Source: Gp6-AA40 sp035496255
Lineage (GTDB): Bacteria; Acidobacteriota; Vicinamibacteria; Vicinamibacterales; UBA2999
NCBI GenBank assembly: GCA_035496255.1
Contig: DATJEU010000014.1
Location: forward strand, 88,150 to 152,149
Reading direction: 5' to 3'
Length of the DNA stretch: 64,000 bases
Of the stretch, positions 32,566-40,603 are shown piece after piece; the first letter of the stretch is position 1; every line of letters begins with the position of its first letter. The translations under genes were made by a program, and so were the position numbers. The notes under the pieces were generated by a model. That model worked only from the letters and a program-made list of their open reading frames with translations. It searched no databases and was not told the DNA's origin.

Positions 32566-33525
32566 TCAATTGGACGTCTGTTCGAGATCGGCCAAAACGG
32601 CGGCTCGAACGTCCGGCAAGCGATCGAGCACTCGGGGATAACTGAGCGTCTTGACCGGCACACGCTCCGCCAGCGTCGCCATGGCGCTGAACTGGCGCAC
32701 CATCCGATCCTGACCGACGATGCGGCGATTGAACGTGGCTTTCACCAGGGCGACGAACGCCTCCCGGCGCGAGAGCGGCTCGAGCCGCACGTCTGTCGTC
32801 CGGCAGGCATCCCGCGGCGACACCAGTGAATAAATCGCCCGCAGTTCGACAGTGCTCGCACAACTCGACGGCTCCTCGAGTGTCAGGATCCGCTTGTCGG
32901 TGCCGTCGTTCATGTGCGGCGTCATTGCTGGACACAAGGTCAGCGTGCTTGCGACTTTCGAGAACAGCTTGATCCGCGGCGGGCCGGGATAGGCGACGAC
33001 CCGATCGGAGGAGGCCTGGACGACCAGCATATCGTCGGTCAACTGGGGATACCCGGCGCCGAGGAAGCTCGCGGCCAGCGTCGACTTGCCGAAACAATTG
33101 CCTCCCAGAAACGCCACCGCCGTGCCGTTGACGACAACAGCCGTCGCGTGCAGCGGTTCGAAGCCCTGCATGACCAGGGCAAACGACAGCGCCTGTCCCA
33201 GCAAGTACACCTGAAACGACTCGTCAGAGGCTTCGTCGTCGGGACGGCAGACCACGCGGCGGCCGTCGGCGCTGACGAGAAACTGACCAACGGCGTCCCA
33301 ACGCACGTACGTCGATCCGTCCGGGAGAAACGCGTACTGATACCAGGAACCACGCGGCGAATCGAAACGGGCGTTGCGAATAGCCGCGGCGAATTCCGCC
33401 TCGTGCCCGGCGACGCACTCAACCTGCGCGAACGCGCCGTGCGAATACTCCGGCAGCCCGAGCCGCAGGTTGCTGCGAATCGCGACTCCGTACACGCCGT
33501 AGCTGTGTCGTTCGGAACCGATCAT
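32566..33525 (-). CDS. HPr kinase-like peptide kinase of lasso cluster
   Basis: 319 residues. The C-terminal half carries the HprK/P-type P-loop: GFEPLHATAVVV, then Walker A GGNCFGKST (141-149) and Walker B-like LTDDMLVV (162-169). Kinases of this family in paeninodin-type lasso clusters phosphorylate the C-terminal Ser side chain of the precursor. The precursor in this operon ends in Ser, so it is a direct candidate substrate. No HPr or phosphotransferase gene is nearby. The start overlaps the B2 stop (ATGA) and the stop lies seven bases before B1. Activity on the peptide is inference. Confidence 0.87.
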   Translation of the reverse strand: MIGSERHSYGVYGVAIRSNLRLGLPEYSHGAFAQVECVAGHEAEFAAAIRNARFDSPRGSWYQYAFLPDGSTYVRWDAVGQFLVSADGRRVVCRPDDEASDESFQVYLLGQALSFALVMQGFEPLHATAVVVNGTAVAFLGGNCFGKSTLAASFLGAGYPQLTDDMLVVQASSDRVVAYPGPPRIKLFSKVASTLTLCPAMTPHMNDGTDKRILTLEEPSSCASTVELRAIYSLVSPRDACRTTDVRLEPLSRREAFVALVKATFNRRIVGQDRMVRQFSAMATLAERVPVKTLSYPRVLDRLPDVRAAVLADLEQTSN

Positions 33526-33944
33526 CTGCGCTGCCCGTTGGTCCACCTCACGACCGGGACGTATTCGTCGCCGGTGGCACCAATGAGAATGCGGTCGCAC
33601 CGAGCCACCCACGCATGCGCCTCGAACGCGCCGCCCGTATCGTGGCGGACGCCGATGGTCAGGGTGACCGGTTCGACATTGGCGTCGAGGACGAGTTCGG
33701 CGACCAGTGCTCGAACCAGGCACGTGCTGAGGCGGCCGAGACGACGCCCCGTCGCCTCGATCGCCCATACCAGCCGCTCGTCGGACCCGTTCACCAGCAG
33801 ACGCACGATGTTGCGGGAGCGCAGGCTGCGCGCTCGCCACGATTCCAGCGACAGGAGACGCAGCGCGGCCGCGGTCGCCACCTGCAGCGCCGTCACGGCG
33901 ACGAGCAGCCGCCAGTCCCCGGCCGTCAACTGAGCGCGTTCCAT
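33522..33944 (-). CDS. Lasso B2 protein (transglutaminase-like leader peptidase)
   Basis: 140 residues, typical of stand-alone B2 proteins. An N-terminal helical part (GDWRLLVAVTALQVATAAALRLL) precedes the catalytic core with Cys75 (STCLVRALVAELVL), His110 (FEAHAWV) and a nearby Asp, the Cys-His-Asp arrangement of McjB-type peptidases. It should cut the leader after Lys38 of the precursor, with B1 as docking partner. It is the first gene of the operon, begins at ATG 33944 and overlaps the kinase start by four bases. Confidence 0.92.
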   Translation of the reverse strand: MERAQLTAGDWRLLVAVTALQVATAAALRLLSLESWRARSLRSRNIVRLLVNGSDERLVWAIEATGRRLGRLSTCLVRALVAELVLDANVEPVTLTIGVRHDTGGAFEAHAWVARCDRILIGATGDEYVPVVRWTNGQRR

Positions 33945-34151
33945 CTCACGTCCGCACGCATCCCGACTGGAATGGTCCCGGTAGGGTACACGATTGCCGG
34001 CGGCCGAATAGCCGGGTTCAGCTTGCAGTTCCGGGCATTCTCGCGGACCCGCGACCTCCGTTCTCGGGTCAACACCTGATTGCCGCCGGGTATCCCCGGC
34101 AGTAGGGTAGGCGCCTCCTGCGCGCATCTCGACGCGGGAGTGTCCCCCCAG
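33945..34151. other. Divergent intergenic region before lasso operon
   Basis: 207 bases separate B2 (minus) from the glycosyltransferase gene (plus). It should hold both promoters, but I see no convincing -35/-10 pair; a TTGACC at 34067-34072 on the minus strand lacks a partner. A short hairpin GCCGGG-TATC-CCCGGC lies at 34085-34100. No second lasso precursor motif was found here. Confidence 0.5.
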
Positions 34152-36386
34152 ATGCTGTCCCCCGTGAACGCTCGCCGTGGCCTGGTGGCCGTTACGCTGG
34201 CCACGTTCGCGGTGGCCTACTGCGTCCTGCAGGTGGCCAGCTACACGCAGAAGTCCGCGACCTGGGACGAGCCGGTTCACCTCGCCGCCGGCTACCTGGC
34301 GGCGGCGCACGGCGACTATCGGGTCGAAGCCACACATCCACCGTTGATGCGGATGTGGGCGGCGCTTCCGCTGGTGTTCATGTCGAACGTGAAAGTCGAT
34401 CGCGGTGTGATCGATCGCACCGATCCGGCGGCATGGCACTCCGGCTCCACCGCGTACACCTTCGCCACGAAGTTTCTGTTCGTCGACAACGACGCCAACC
34501 GGCTGCTCGGTGCGGCCCGCTTCATGATCGTGCTGTGCGCCGTCGGCCTCGGCATCCTGATCTTCTGCTGGGCGTACGAGTGGCTTGGTTTCGCTCCCGC
34601 CGCGTGTGCGCTCGTCTGTTACACGCTGTCGCCGAACCTCCTCGCAAATTCGTCACTGGTTACCACCGACGCCGGGATCACCTGCTTCATCTTCGGCGCC
34701 GTCTATTTTCTGTGGCGGACGTCGCGCCGTTTCTCTGCGGTGAACGTCGCCGCCGTTGCTGCGTTCGTCGCGGCGGCCGTAGTGACGAAGTTCTCGGGCC
34801 TGATCCTCGGACCAATCGTGGTCGCACTGCTGATTGCGGCGAGTGGGAGAACCACGATTACGCCGCGGCGCGCCGCCGCGATCGTCGCGACGATCGCGGC
34901 GGCATCGTACGTCGCGATCTGGGCGGTCTTCGGCTTCCGTTATGCGCCGAGCGATTCGCCGACATGGGTGCTGCACCTGGAGCGGTCGACGCTGGCGCGG
35001 ACGGTGCCGTCCATCGCTGCCGTGACCGGCTGGATCGACGGCCATCACCTGCTGCCGAATCTCTTCACCGAGGGATTCCTGATGTTCGCGCAGTCGATGG
35101 CGCCGCCGAACTACACGTTCCTGGCTGGCCACTACAGCAGCAACGGGTGGTGGTACTACTTCCCGGTGGCCTTCCTGATCAAGACGCCGATCGCGTTCAT
35201 CGTGCTGGTCGCGAGCGGACTGGTCGTGAGCATCCGGATGCGCCGGAGCCTCGGCGGCATCAACGAGACGTTCGTGCTGCTGCCGATTGCGATTTATCTC
35301 GTGCCCGCAATCACCAGCACCTACCAGGTCGGCATCCGTCACATTCTCCCGCTATATCCATTTCTGATCCTGATTGCCGCAACCGCGGTCAAGGCCATGC
35401 TCCGCCGACCGGTCGGGCGCGTGTCGCTCGCAGCGTTGTCGCTGGCCTGGGTCGTCGTCTTCTTCAGCGTCTATCCGCACACGCTGACCTTCTTCAACCG
35501 GTTTGTTGGCGGTCCGAGCGAGGGCTATCGCTACCTCGCCGACTCCAATCTGGATTGGGGACAGGGATTGAAGAACCTGCGCCGGTGGATGGGCCGCCAC
35601 GACGTCGCCACGATCGGGCTGGCCTATTTCGGCTCGGCGGATCCCGCCTACTACGGCATCAAGTACACACCGCTGCCGGCCGCGACGCCTGGGTTCGCGT
35701 TGCCGGCCACCACGCGGTGGGTTCGTCCGCAGCTGCCGGGATACGTCGCCGTGAGTGCGACGGTCCTCAGCGGTGTGTATCTCGATCCGCAGTGGCGTCT
35801 GTTTTATGAGGGGCTTCGCCACATCGAGCCGGTCGCGGTGCTCGGCAACTCGATCTTCGTATACCGTCTCGATCGCTGGCCTGAACCGCCGCCGGTCAAC
35901 GGGGCCGATGACGTTGACCGCGTGCTGGCCGACGATCTGCTCAAGGCGCAATGGTACGAACGGGCGGCACTTCATTACCGGCGATCATTGAAGCGTCATC
36001 CCGACGAACCGGCAGTTCTCGTCAACCTCGGGGCGGCGCTGTTGTCCACCGGCAGGCCGGCGGAAGCGATCCCTCCGCTCGAACGCGCGGTCACCGTGGC
36101 CCCGGACGTCGGCATCGCCCAGTTCGTCCTGGCGACCGCGCTGTTCCAGTCGCGGCATGACATCGACAAGACGGTGCGCCACGCGCGACGCGCCGTAGCG
36201 TTGCTGCCTGGCGACATCGGCGCGCTCGTCCTGCTGGCGCGCGCGCTCGCCGTTCGCGGTGATCTTGGCGAGGCCGCAACGGTTGTCGGGCGCGCGCTAT
36301 CGATCGACGCGAACAACGCCGACGCGCAGGACCTGCGCAGCCGGATCGAGATGGTGATGGCGAGCCGTCGTCCGCCAGACAGTTAG
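34152..36386 (+). CDS. GT-C fold membrane glycosyltransferase-like protein with TPRs
   Basis: 744 residues from ATG 34152. The first ~500 residues carry about ten hydrophobic helices and the GT-C/PMT-type first-loop motif TWDEPVHLAAGYLA, with acidic residues expected to bind lipid-linked sugar. A soluble part follows (SNLDWGQGLKNLRRWM, common in these proteins). The C-terminal ~150 residues are TPR-like (ALHYRRSLKRHPDEPAVLVNLGAALLSTGRPAEA). It probably transfers a sugar from a lipid carrier to a protein or lipid on the outer face. It diverges from the lasso operon, and its stop overlaps the VOC gene by four bases. Confidence 0.78.
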   Translation: MLSPVNARRGLVAVTLATFAVAYCVLQVASYTQKSATWDEPVHLAAGYLAAAHGDYRVEATHPPLMRMWAALPLVFMSNVKVDRGVIDRTDPAAWHSGSTAYTFATKFLFVDNDANRLLGAARFMIVLCAVGLGILIFCWAYEWLGFAPAACALVCYTLSPNLLANSSLVTTDAGITCFIFGAVYFLWRTSRRFSAVNVAAVAAFVAAAVVTKFSGLILGPIVVALLIAASGRTTITPRRAAAIVATIAAASYVAIWAVFGFRYAPSDSPTWVLHLERSTLARTVPSIAAVTGWIDGHHLLPNLFTEGFLMFAQSMAPPNYTFLAGHYSSNGWWYYFPVAFLIKTPIAFIVLVASGLVVSIRMRRSLGGINETFVLLPIAIYLVPAITSTYQVGIRHILPLYPFLILIAATAVKAMLRRPVGRVSLAALSLAWVVVFFSVYPHTLTFFNRFVGGPSEGYRYLADSNLDWGQGLKNLRRWMGRHDVATIGLAYFGSADPAYYGIKYTPLPAATPGFALPATTRWVRPQLPGYVAVSATVLSGVYLDPQWRLFYEGLRHIEPVAVLGNSIFVYRLDRWPEPPPVNGADDVDRVLADDLLKAQWYERAALHYRRSLKRHPDEPAVLVNLGAALLSTGRPAEAIPPLERAVTVAPDVGIAQFVLATALFQSRHDIDKTVRHARRAVALLPGDIGALVLLARALAVRGDLGEAATVVGRALSIDANNADAQDLRSRIEMVMASRRPPDS

Positions 36387-36811
36387 CGCTGGTGAGCGTC
36401 AGGAGTTGCCGCGAGCCTGGCCTCGGGCCGTATCGGCTGGAACAGCTCGATCGGATTGCCCGACGGGTCGTCGACGATGATCTGCTTGCCGCCGACACCG
36501 GTGACCAGATCGTTGCGGAAGTGCACGCCCGCCTCACGCAGCTCGTTCACCGTCGCTTCGAGATCGGCGACCTCGATCGCGAACCGGTTCCACCCGCCAG
36601 GCGTTTGCCTCGTTCCGTCCGGCAGCGTCTGACCGCCTCCCGCCGAACCGCTGGGCGCGCTCAGCACGAGGCGCAGATCACCGCGCGAGAGCATCGCGAA
36701 CGTCGGCGCCGGGTGCATGTCCTCGTGGAACCCGAGACGCTGACAGTAGAACGCGATTGCCGCGTCGACGTCGTTGACGATGTAGCGGACCTGGACCGTT
36801 GCGGTAGTCAT
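36383..36811 (-). CDS. VOC-superfamily (glyoxalase-like) protein
   Basis: 142 residues with the paired beta-alpha-beta-beta-beta units of the vicinal oxygen chelate fold: VRYIVNDVDAAIAFYCQRLGF at the start and FRNDLVTGVGGKQIIVDDPSGNPIELFQP near the end. The latter carries the typical DPxGNxxEL stretch with the metal-ligand Glu. Family activities include glyoxalase, antibiotic-binding and dioxygenase; none can be chosen from sequence. It lies four bases after the glycolipid-binding gene on the same strand. Confidence 0.85.
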   Translation of the reverse strand: MTTATVQVRYIVNDVDAAIAFYCQRLGFHEDMHPAPTFAMLSRGDLRLVLSAPSGSAGGGQTLPDGTRQTPGGWNRFAIEVADLEATVNELREAGVHFRNDLVTGVGGKQIIVDDPSGNPIELFQPIRPEARLAATPDAHQR

Positions 36812-36815
36812 GGTC

Positions 36816-37397
36816 TCAAGAAGCTAGCACGCGATGAAACAGTTGCGGGTAATCCACCACGATGCCGTCTTCATCGACAGGAAGTTCGGCCTTGAATCCA
36901 CTGCCGTCGAGGTTCTCGAACAGGTACAGCCGGTCGGCCACACGTGTATAGGCCTGCGGCTGCGCGCACACGGTCAGATCGGGCGCGAGGATCCAGGCGA
37001 CGCGGAACTCGCGCCGCTCGCCGACAGGGATTGGCATGCGGCGAATCGGGAAGCTGTTGGTGAACGGCGTCGGCCAGATGTCCACGTCGATGCAGCCCTC
37101 GAGCGCGTCGAGGAGCGGACCATCGGCGTAGCGCCAATGACCGCTGCCATCCGTATGGAGATGTAGTGACTTCGCCTGGTGTCCTGAGAGCACCGCCAAC
37201 TGCACATCGCGAACTCGCCACGATTCATCCCACGTGAGGCGATAGGAGAGTCGGAATGCGCCGCGCTCGTCGTCGAAGCCGAGAACAATGCTGTCGGCCA
37301 TCCGATCGCCGAGGAGCAGGTGCTCCAGGCCTGAGCGCTCCGCGTCGTTGTTCCAGGTTGACGTCCAGCAGATCGTGCGGCGGTGTACCTTTGTCAT
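36816..37397 (-). CDS. Putative glycolipid-binding protein (DUF1089/PF06475)
   Basis: 193 residues from ATG 37397. The sequence resembles the PF06475 beta-barrel family, with GLEHLLLG near the N-terminus, SYRLTWDESWRVRDVQL, and the later DVDIWPTPFTNSFPIRRMP and LYLFENLDGSGFKAELPVDEDGIVVDYP. Family members bind glycolipid-like molecules; the ligand here is unknown. The VOC gene follows within four bases. No signal peptide, so cytoplasmic. Confidence 0.75.
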   Translation of the reverse strand: MTKVHRRTICWTSTWNNDAERSGLEHLLLGDRMADSIVLGFDDERGAFRLSYRLTWDESWRVRDVQLAVLSGHQAKSLHLHTDGSGHWRYADGPLLDALEGCIDVDIWPTPFTNSFPIRRMPIPVGERREFRVAWILAPDLTVCAQPQAYTRVADRLYLFENLDGSGFKAELPVDEDGIVVDYPQLFHRVLAS

Positions 37398-37474
37398 CGA
37401 CGATCCCGTTCGGGCACCGCTGATTTGAGGATGCTGATGACCCGTCAACGGGAGCGACGATCAGGCTCGAGACT

Positions 37475-37548
37475 TGGCTGGGAGGCAGGGATTCGAACCC
37501 CGATAACGGCGTCCAGAGCGCCGTGTCCTACCGTTGAACGACCTCCCA
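37475..37548 (-). tRNA. tRNA-Gln (anticodon CUG)
   Basis: On the minus strand from 37548, the acceptor TGGGAGG pairs with CCTCCCA, followed by discriminator G and an encoded CCA. The anticodon arm is CGGCG-CTCTGGA-CGCCG, giving CUG for glutamine, and the T-arm has GGTTCGAATCC. Total 74 bases. Confidence 0.95.
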
Positions 37549-37626
37549 GTCGGGCCTTTGGCCGGGGCAGGAAAACTCCATTCTACCGGCATTGTTGCAA
37601 CGCACACAAGAATCCCGCGCCACTGG

Positions 37627-38262
37627 TCATTTGCGTTCGCGAAGCGCTTCGCGCACCAGGCTTCGCGCCGCCCATCGCGACAGCGCCTCGCCTTGGGTGG
37701 CGTTCAGGCCACAGATATCGCGCTGCACGATCAGCGCTTCCCATCCCACGACCATCGCCACAGCACAGACGAGGCGTCGCCATCGGCGCGCCCCAAGGCG
37801 CGGACGCAACGGTGCGAGCGCGGATTCAATCCAGTCGATCCGACGGTAACCACGACGAGGTGCGGCGGCGCGCTCGGCTGACGGCGGCGGATGGACGGTC
37901 AACCGGATGAGCGATCGGCCAAGCCGCTCGGTTTCCGGCGTGACGCGATGCAGCGCCCGCACCAGCGCGTCGATCGATGCCTCCGGATCGGCGCGGGCCG
38001 CCGTCTTCGCCAGCGCCGCGGCCACCGGCGCCTGGCTGAGTACACCAAGCGTCGCATCCATCAACAACTGGTCGAAGCTGGGGAAGTAGAGGTACACCGT
38101 GCGCCGCGAGACGTCAGCCGCCGCGGCCACGTCGTTGACCGACGGCGTTCTTCCGCGGGCCAGCAGCGCCATCGCGGCATCGACGATCGCCTTGCGGGTG
38201 CGCCGCTTCTGCGCCAGGCGTTCACCCGCGCCTCCTGAGGGGCGCGTCCGGTTGACAGGCAT
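37627..38262 (-). CDS. TetR/AcrR-family transcriptional regulator
   Basis: 211 residues from ATG 38262. The N-terminal helix-turn-helix is plain: RRTRKAIVDAAMALLARGRTPSVNDVAAAADVSRRTVYLYFPSFDQLL. The C-terminal ligand domain is Ala/Arg-rich with unknown ligand. It diverges from the cupin gene, and the perfect palindrome ATTGCACT-TG-AGTGCAAT lies between them. It therefore most likely represses the cupin gene and itself. A -10-like TATAGT ends nine bases before the ATG, so the message may be nearly leaderless. An in-frame ATG at 38292 lies inside the palindrome and is less likely. Confidence 0.87.
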   Translation of the reverse strand: MPVNRTRPSGGAGERLAQKRRTRKAIVDAAMALLARGRTPSVNDVAAAADVSRRTVYLYFPSFDQLLMDATLGVLSQAPVAAALAKTAARADPEASIDALVRALHRVTPETERLGRSLIRLTVHPPPSAERAAAPRRGYRRIDWIESALAPLRPRLGARRWRRLVCAVAMVVGWEALIVQRDICGLNATQGEALSRWAARSLVREALRERK

Positions 38263-38271
38263 CGGGCGATC

Positions 38272-38277
38272 ACTATA
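38272..38277 (-). promoter_or_regulatory. Possible -10 box of TetR gene
   Basis: TATAGT on the minus strand, nine bases before the preferred ATG. The -35 region would overlap the palindromic operator, as expected for autoregulation. Confidence 0.35.
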
Positions 38278-38290
38278 CCGTGATGTCGTC

Positions 38291-38308
38291 ATTGCACTTG
38301 AGTGCAAT
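38291..38308. promoter_or_regulatory. Palindromic operator between tetR and cupin genes
   Basis: ATTGCACT-TG-AGTGCAAT is a perfect 8-bp inverted repeat with a 2-base centre, the size expected for a TetR dimer. It lies 28-45 bases before the cupin ATG and 29-46 bases before the tetR ATG. Confidence 0.75.
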
Positions 38309-38335
38309 TAAGAATACTCGGACAAGGATTTTCTG

Positions 38336-38860
38336 ATGTCGAATGCAGCCACCGCCGGTCACGCCAGCTTCCTCGCACCGGGCGAGGGACAAGCCATCTG
38401 GTTTCTCCGCAATCACATGACGGTCAAGGCGACCGCCGCCGGCACGAACGGCGGGTTCGGACTGATCGAATCGCTCATCGCGCCGGGGTTCTCGCCGCCG
38501 CTGCACGTCCATCACCGCGAGGACGAGTCCTTTTACGTCCTCGAGGGCGCGGTGACGATGCGCTGCGGCGACCGGACCTTTCGCGCGACCGCCGGGGCGT
38601 TCGTCTTCCTGCCGCGCGACGTCCCCCACACGTTCATCGTCGACGGCGATCGTCCCGCGCGCATGCTGACGCTGCTCACGCCCGGTGGCGGCGAAGGCGT
38701 GTTCATCGACGCCGGCCGCCCGGCCGAGCACGCAGGCCTGCCGCCCGTGACGCCGCCGGATATCGCAGCACTCAAGGCGGTCAGCCTCTCGTACGGCGCG
38801 GAGATCGTTGGGCCGCCGATGGCACCGGCAGCCCACGCCGAAGACGCGACACGACCCTGA
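38336..38860 (+). CDS. Cupin-domain protein (quercetinase-like)
   Basis: 174 residues with a single cupin barrel. Metal ligands are in PPLHVHHREDESFYVLEG (H-x-H-x4-5-E) and in the second motif PRDVPHTFIV. The look is that of quercetin dioxygenase-like and TetR-linked cupins. Substrate unknown; oxidation or isomerisation of a small aromatic or carbonyl compound is plausible. AAGGA at 38323 serves as ribosome site. Expression is probably controlled by the divergent TetR protein through the palindrome in its promoter. Confidence 0.82.
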   Translation: MSNAATAGHASFLAPGEGQAIWFLRNHMTVKATAAGTNGGFGLIESLIAPGFSPPLHVHHREDESFYVLEGAVTMRCGDRTFRATAGAFVFLPRDVPHTFIVDGDRPARMLTLLTPGGGEGVFIDAGRPAEHAGLPPVTPPDIAALKAVSLSYGAEIVGPPMAPAAHAEDATRP

Positions 38861-38882
38861 TTCGGTGCGCGCAGCAGGGCGA

Positions 38883-38918
38883 GGCGGACCACCTCCGCTG
38901 AAGCTACGGTGGTCCGCC
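38883..38918. other. Long hairpin between convergent genes
   Basis: GGCGGACCACC pairs over 11 bp with GGTGGTCCGCC around the loop TCCGCTGAAGCTAC. An adjoining GCAGGGCG/CGCCCTGC can pair alternatively. No T-run. It may be a transcript end or a dispersed palindromic element. Confidence 0.5.
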
Positions 38919-38967
38919 CTGCACATGCATCGGTGTCCGAGATGTCGGGCCAACCTGAATGTCGGCT

Positions 38968-39693
38968 CTACGGACGCGGCGGCGGCATCAGCGCCGCGAC
39001 TTCGCTGCCAGTGAGTTCGCGCCACTTGCCGATCGGCAGCGTGCCGATGCGAATCGACCCGATCTGCACGCGCACCAGCTTCAGCACCGTCGCGCCGAGC
39101 GCTTCCACCATGCGTCGCACCTGGCGGTTGCGTCCCTCGACCAGCGTGATTTCGAAGTGCGTGTACTTCGCGGAGTCGCGAACACGCGCCACCAGCGCCG
39201 GTCTCGTCCTGCCATCCGACAAGTCGAGACCGTCGCGCAGCTCCTGCAACTGCTCGTCGCTCAGGACCATCGACGCCTTCACCAGATACGTCTTCGGCAG
39301 GTGCGACTCGGGATTGGTCACGCGCTCGGCAAACTGACTGTCATTCGTCAGCAGCAGCAGACCGGACGTTTCGAGATCGAGTCGTCCGACGGGTGACACG
39401 AAGGTATCGACACCGGTCAGCAGGTCGTAGACCGTCGGCCTCCTCTGCGGGTCGCGATAGGTGGTCAGATACCCGGCCGGCTTGTAGAGCAACAGATAGA
39501 CTCGCCTCCGAGCCGTCAGCGGTTTGCCGTCGAACCGGACGTGGTCGCGGCTGAAGTCAATCCACTGGTCGGGATTGCGAACCACCTGGCCGTTCACCTG
39601 CACGCGACCGCCGTGGATCCACCGCCGGGCCTCGACGCGCGAGCCGAGACCGGCCTTCGAGATCACCCGTTCGAGAGTCTTGGCGGCAGGCAC
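38968..39693 (-). CDS. RsuA/RluB-family pseudouridine synthase
   Basis: 241 residues from the GTG at 39693. An N-terminal S4 RNA-binding domain (TLERVISKAGLGSRVEARRWIHGGRVQVNGQVV) is followed by the RsuA-type catalytic domain with GRLDLETSGLLLLTND, whose Asp is the nucleophile. EGRNRQVRRM is also conserved. It modifies uridine in rRNA; whether 16S (RsuA) or 23S (RluB/E) is not decided by sequence alone. Upstream residues of the open frame look non-coding. It diverges from the TIGR03435 gene. Confidence 0.92.
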   Translation of the reverse strand: MPAAKTLERVISKAGLGSRVEARRWIHGGRVQVNGQVVRNPDQWIDFSRDHVRFDGKPLTARRRVYLLLYKPAGYLTTYRDPQRRPTVYDLLTGVDTFVSPVGRLDLETSGLLLLTNDSQFAERVTNPESHLPKTYLVKASMVLSDEQLQELRDGLDLSDGRTRPALVARVRDSAKYTHFEITLVEGRNRQVRRMVEALGATVLKLVRVQIGSIRIGTLPIGKWRELTGSEVAALMPPPRP

Positions 39694-39736
39694 CTGTCTA
39701 TTACAAACTGAACACTGCCGAAGGAAAACCCGTCGA

Positions 39737-40603
39737 ATGAGCGTTATGAAACCGGCCGTCGCCGTATTGTTCGGGCTCACCGTCCTCTGCGGCACGCTCG
39801 CCGCCCAGTCGGGACCTCGCTTCGACGTCGCGTCGATCAAATCATCCGCCGAACAAGGCACGACCGATACGGTGGGACTGCGGATTACCGGCTCCCAGGT
39901 CCGCATCACCTCGCTCTCATTGCGCGACTACATCGCCATGGCGTACAGCACCAGGCCGGCGCAGGTGATCGTCGCCGATTGGGCGGCGCAGGAACGGTTC
40001 GACATCGCCGGCAACCTTCCCGACGGCGCCTCGCGCGATCAGGTCCCGGCGATGCTGCAGGGGCTGTTGGCGGATCGGTTTCAGTTGAAGGCGCACACCG
40101 AACAACGTGAGTTTCCGGTGTATGCGCTGACCGTCAGCAAAAGCGGATTGAAGATCACCGGCAAGCCTGTCGATCCGTCGGCAGCGGCCGGCGCAATCGA
40201 AGCGGGCGGCGGTGGTGGCCCCGCCGGCCTCACGCTGAAGGTTGGCCAGGGAACATTCTCGCTCGCCAACAACAAGGTCGACGTGCAGAACATGACGATG
40301 CCGGAGCTGGCGAATATCCTGTCGCGGCTGACCGACCGGACCGTGCTCGATCAGACCGCGCTGACGGACCGTTTCACGTTCACGCTCGACCTGTCGCCGC
40401 AGGACTATCAGGCGGCATTGATCCGCGCCGGCCTCGCCAACGGCGTGGTGCTGCCACCGCAGGCGCTTCGGTTTCTCGACACGATGCCGGCGAACGTGCT
40501 CGGGCCGTACTTCGAGCAGACCGGCCTGCAACTGGACGGCCGTCGCGCGCCGCTCGACGTCATCATCGTCGACTCGGTGGCGAAGGAACCGACCGCCAAT
40601 TAA
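39737..40603 (+). CDS. TIGR03435-family soil-associated protein
   Basis: 288 residues with a signal peptide (VMKPAVAVLFGLTVLCGTLAAQ). It begins after cleavage with the hallmark FDVASIKSS, then RITSLSLRDYIAMAY and ADWAAQERFDIAGNLPDG. Further family segments are LADRFQLKAHTEQREFPVYALTV and MTMPELANILSRLTDRTVLDQT. This family is strongly expanded in soil Acidobacteriota and has no known function. The start was chosen because AAGGAAA lies nine bases before ATG 39737; ATG 39746 is also possible. Its stop overlaps the end of the convergent pilT-like gene. Confidence 0.9.
   Translation: MSVMKPAVAVLFGLTVLCGTLAAQSGPRFDVASIKSSAEQGTTDTVGLRITGSQVRITSLSLRDYIAMAYSTRPAQVIVADWAAQERFDIAGNLPDGASRDQVPAMLQGLLADRFQLKAHTEQREFPVYALTVSKSGLKITGKPVDPSAAAGAIEAGGGGGPAGLTLKVGQGTFSLANNKVDVQNMTMPELANILSRLTDRTVLDQTALTDRFTFTLDLSPQDYQAALIRAGLANGVVLPPQALRFLDTMPANVLGPYFEQTGLQLDGRRAPLDVIIVDSVAKEPTAN

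Noticed and set aside
32566..33525. HPr kinase of carbon catabolite control
   Set aside because: No HPr or PTS gene nearby, and it is embedded in the lasso operon with overlapping starts.
34067..34072. TTGACC as -35 box for the lasso operon
   Set aside because: No AT-rich -10 at 16-18 bases spacing on the minus strand.
33926..34204. Possible second RiPP precursor upstream of B2
   Set aside because: The minus-strand frame lacks the YxxPxLxxxG leader pattern, a ribosome site and a plausible core; it overlaps the B2 start.
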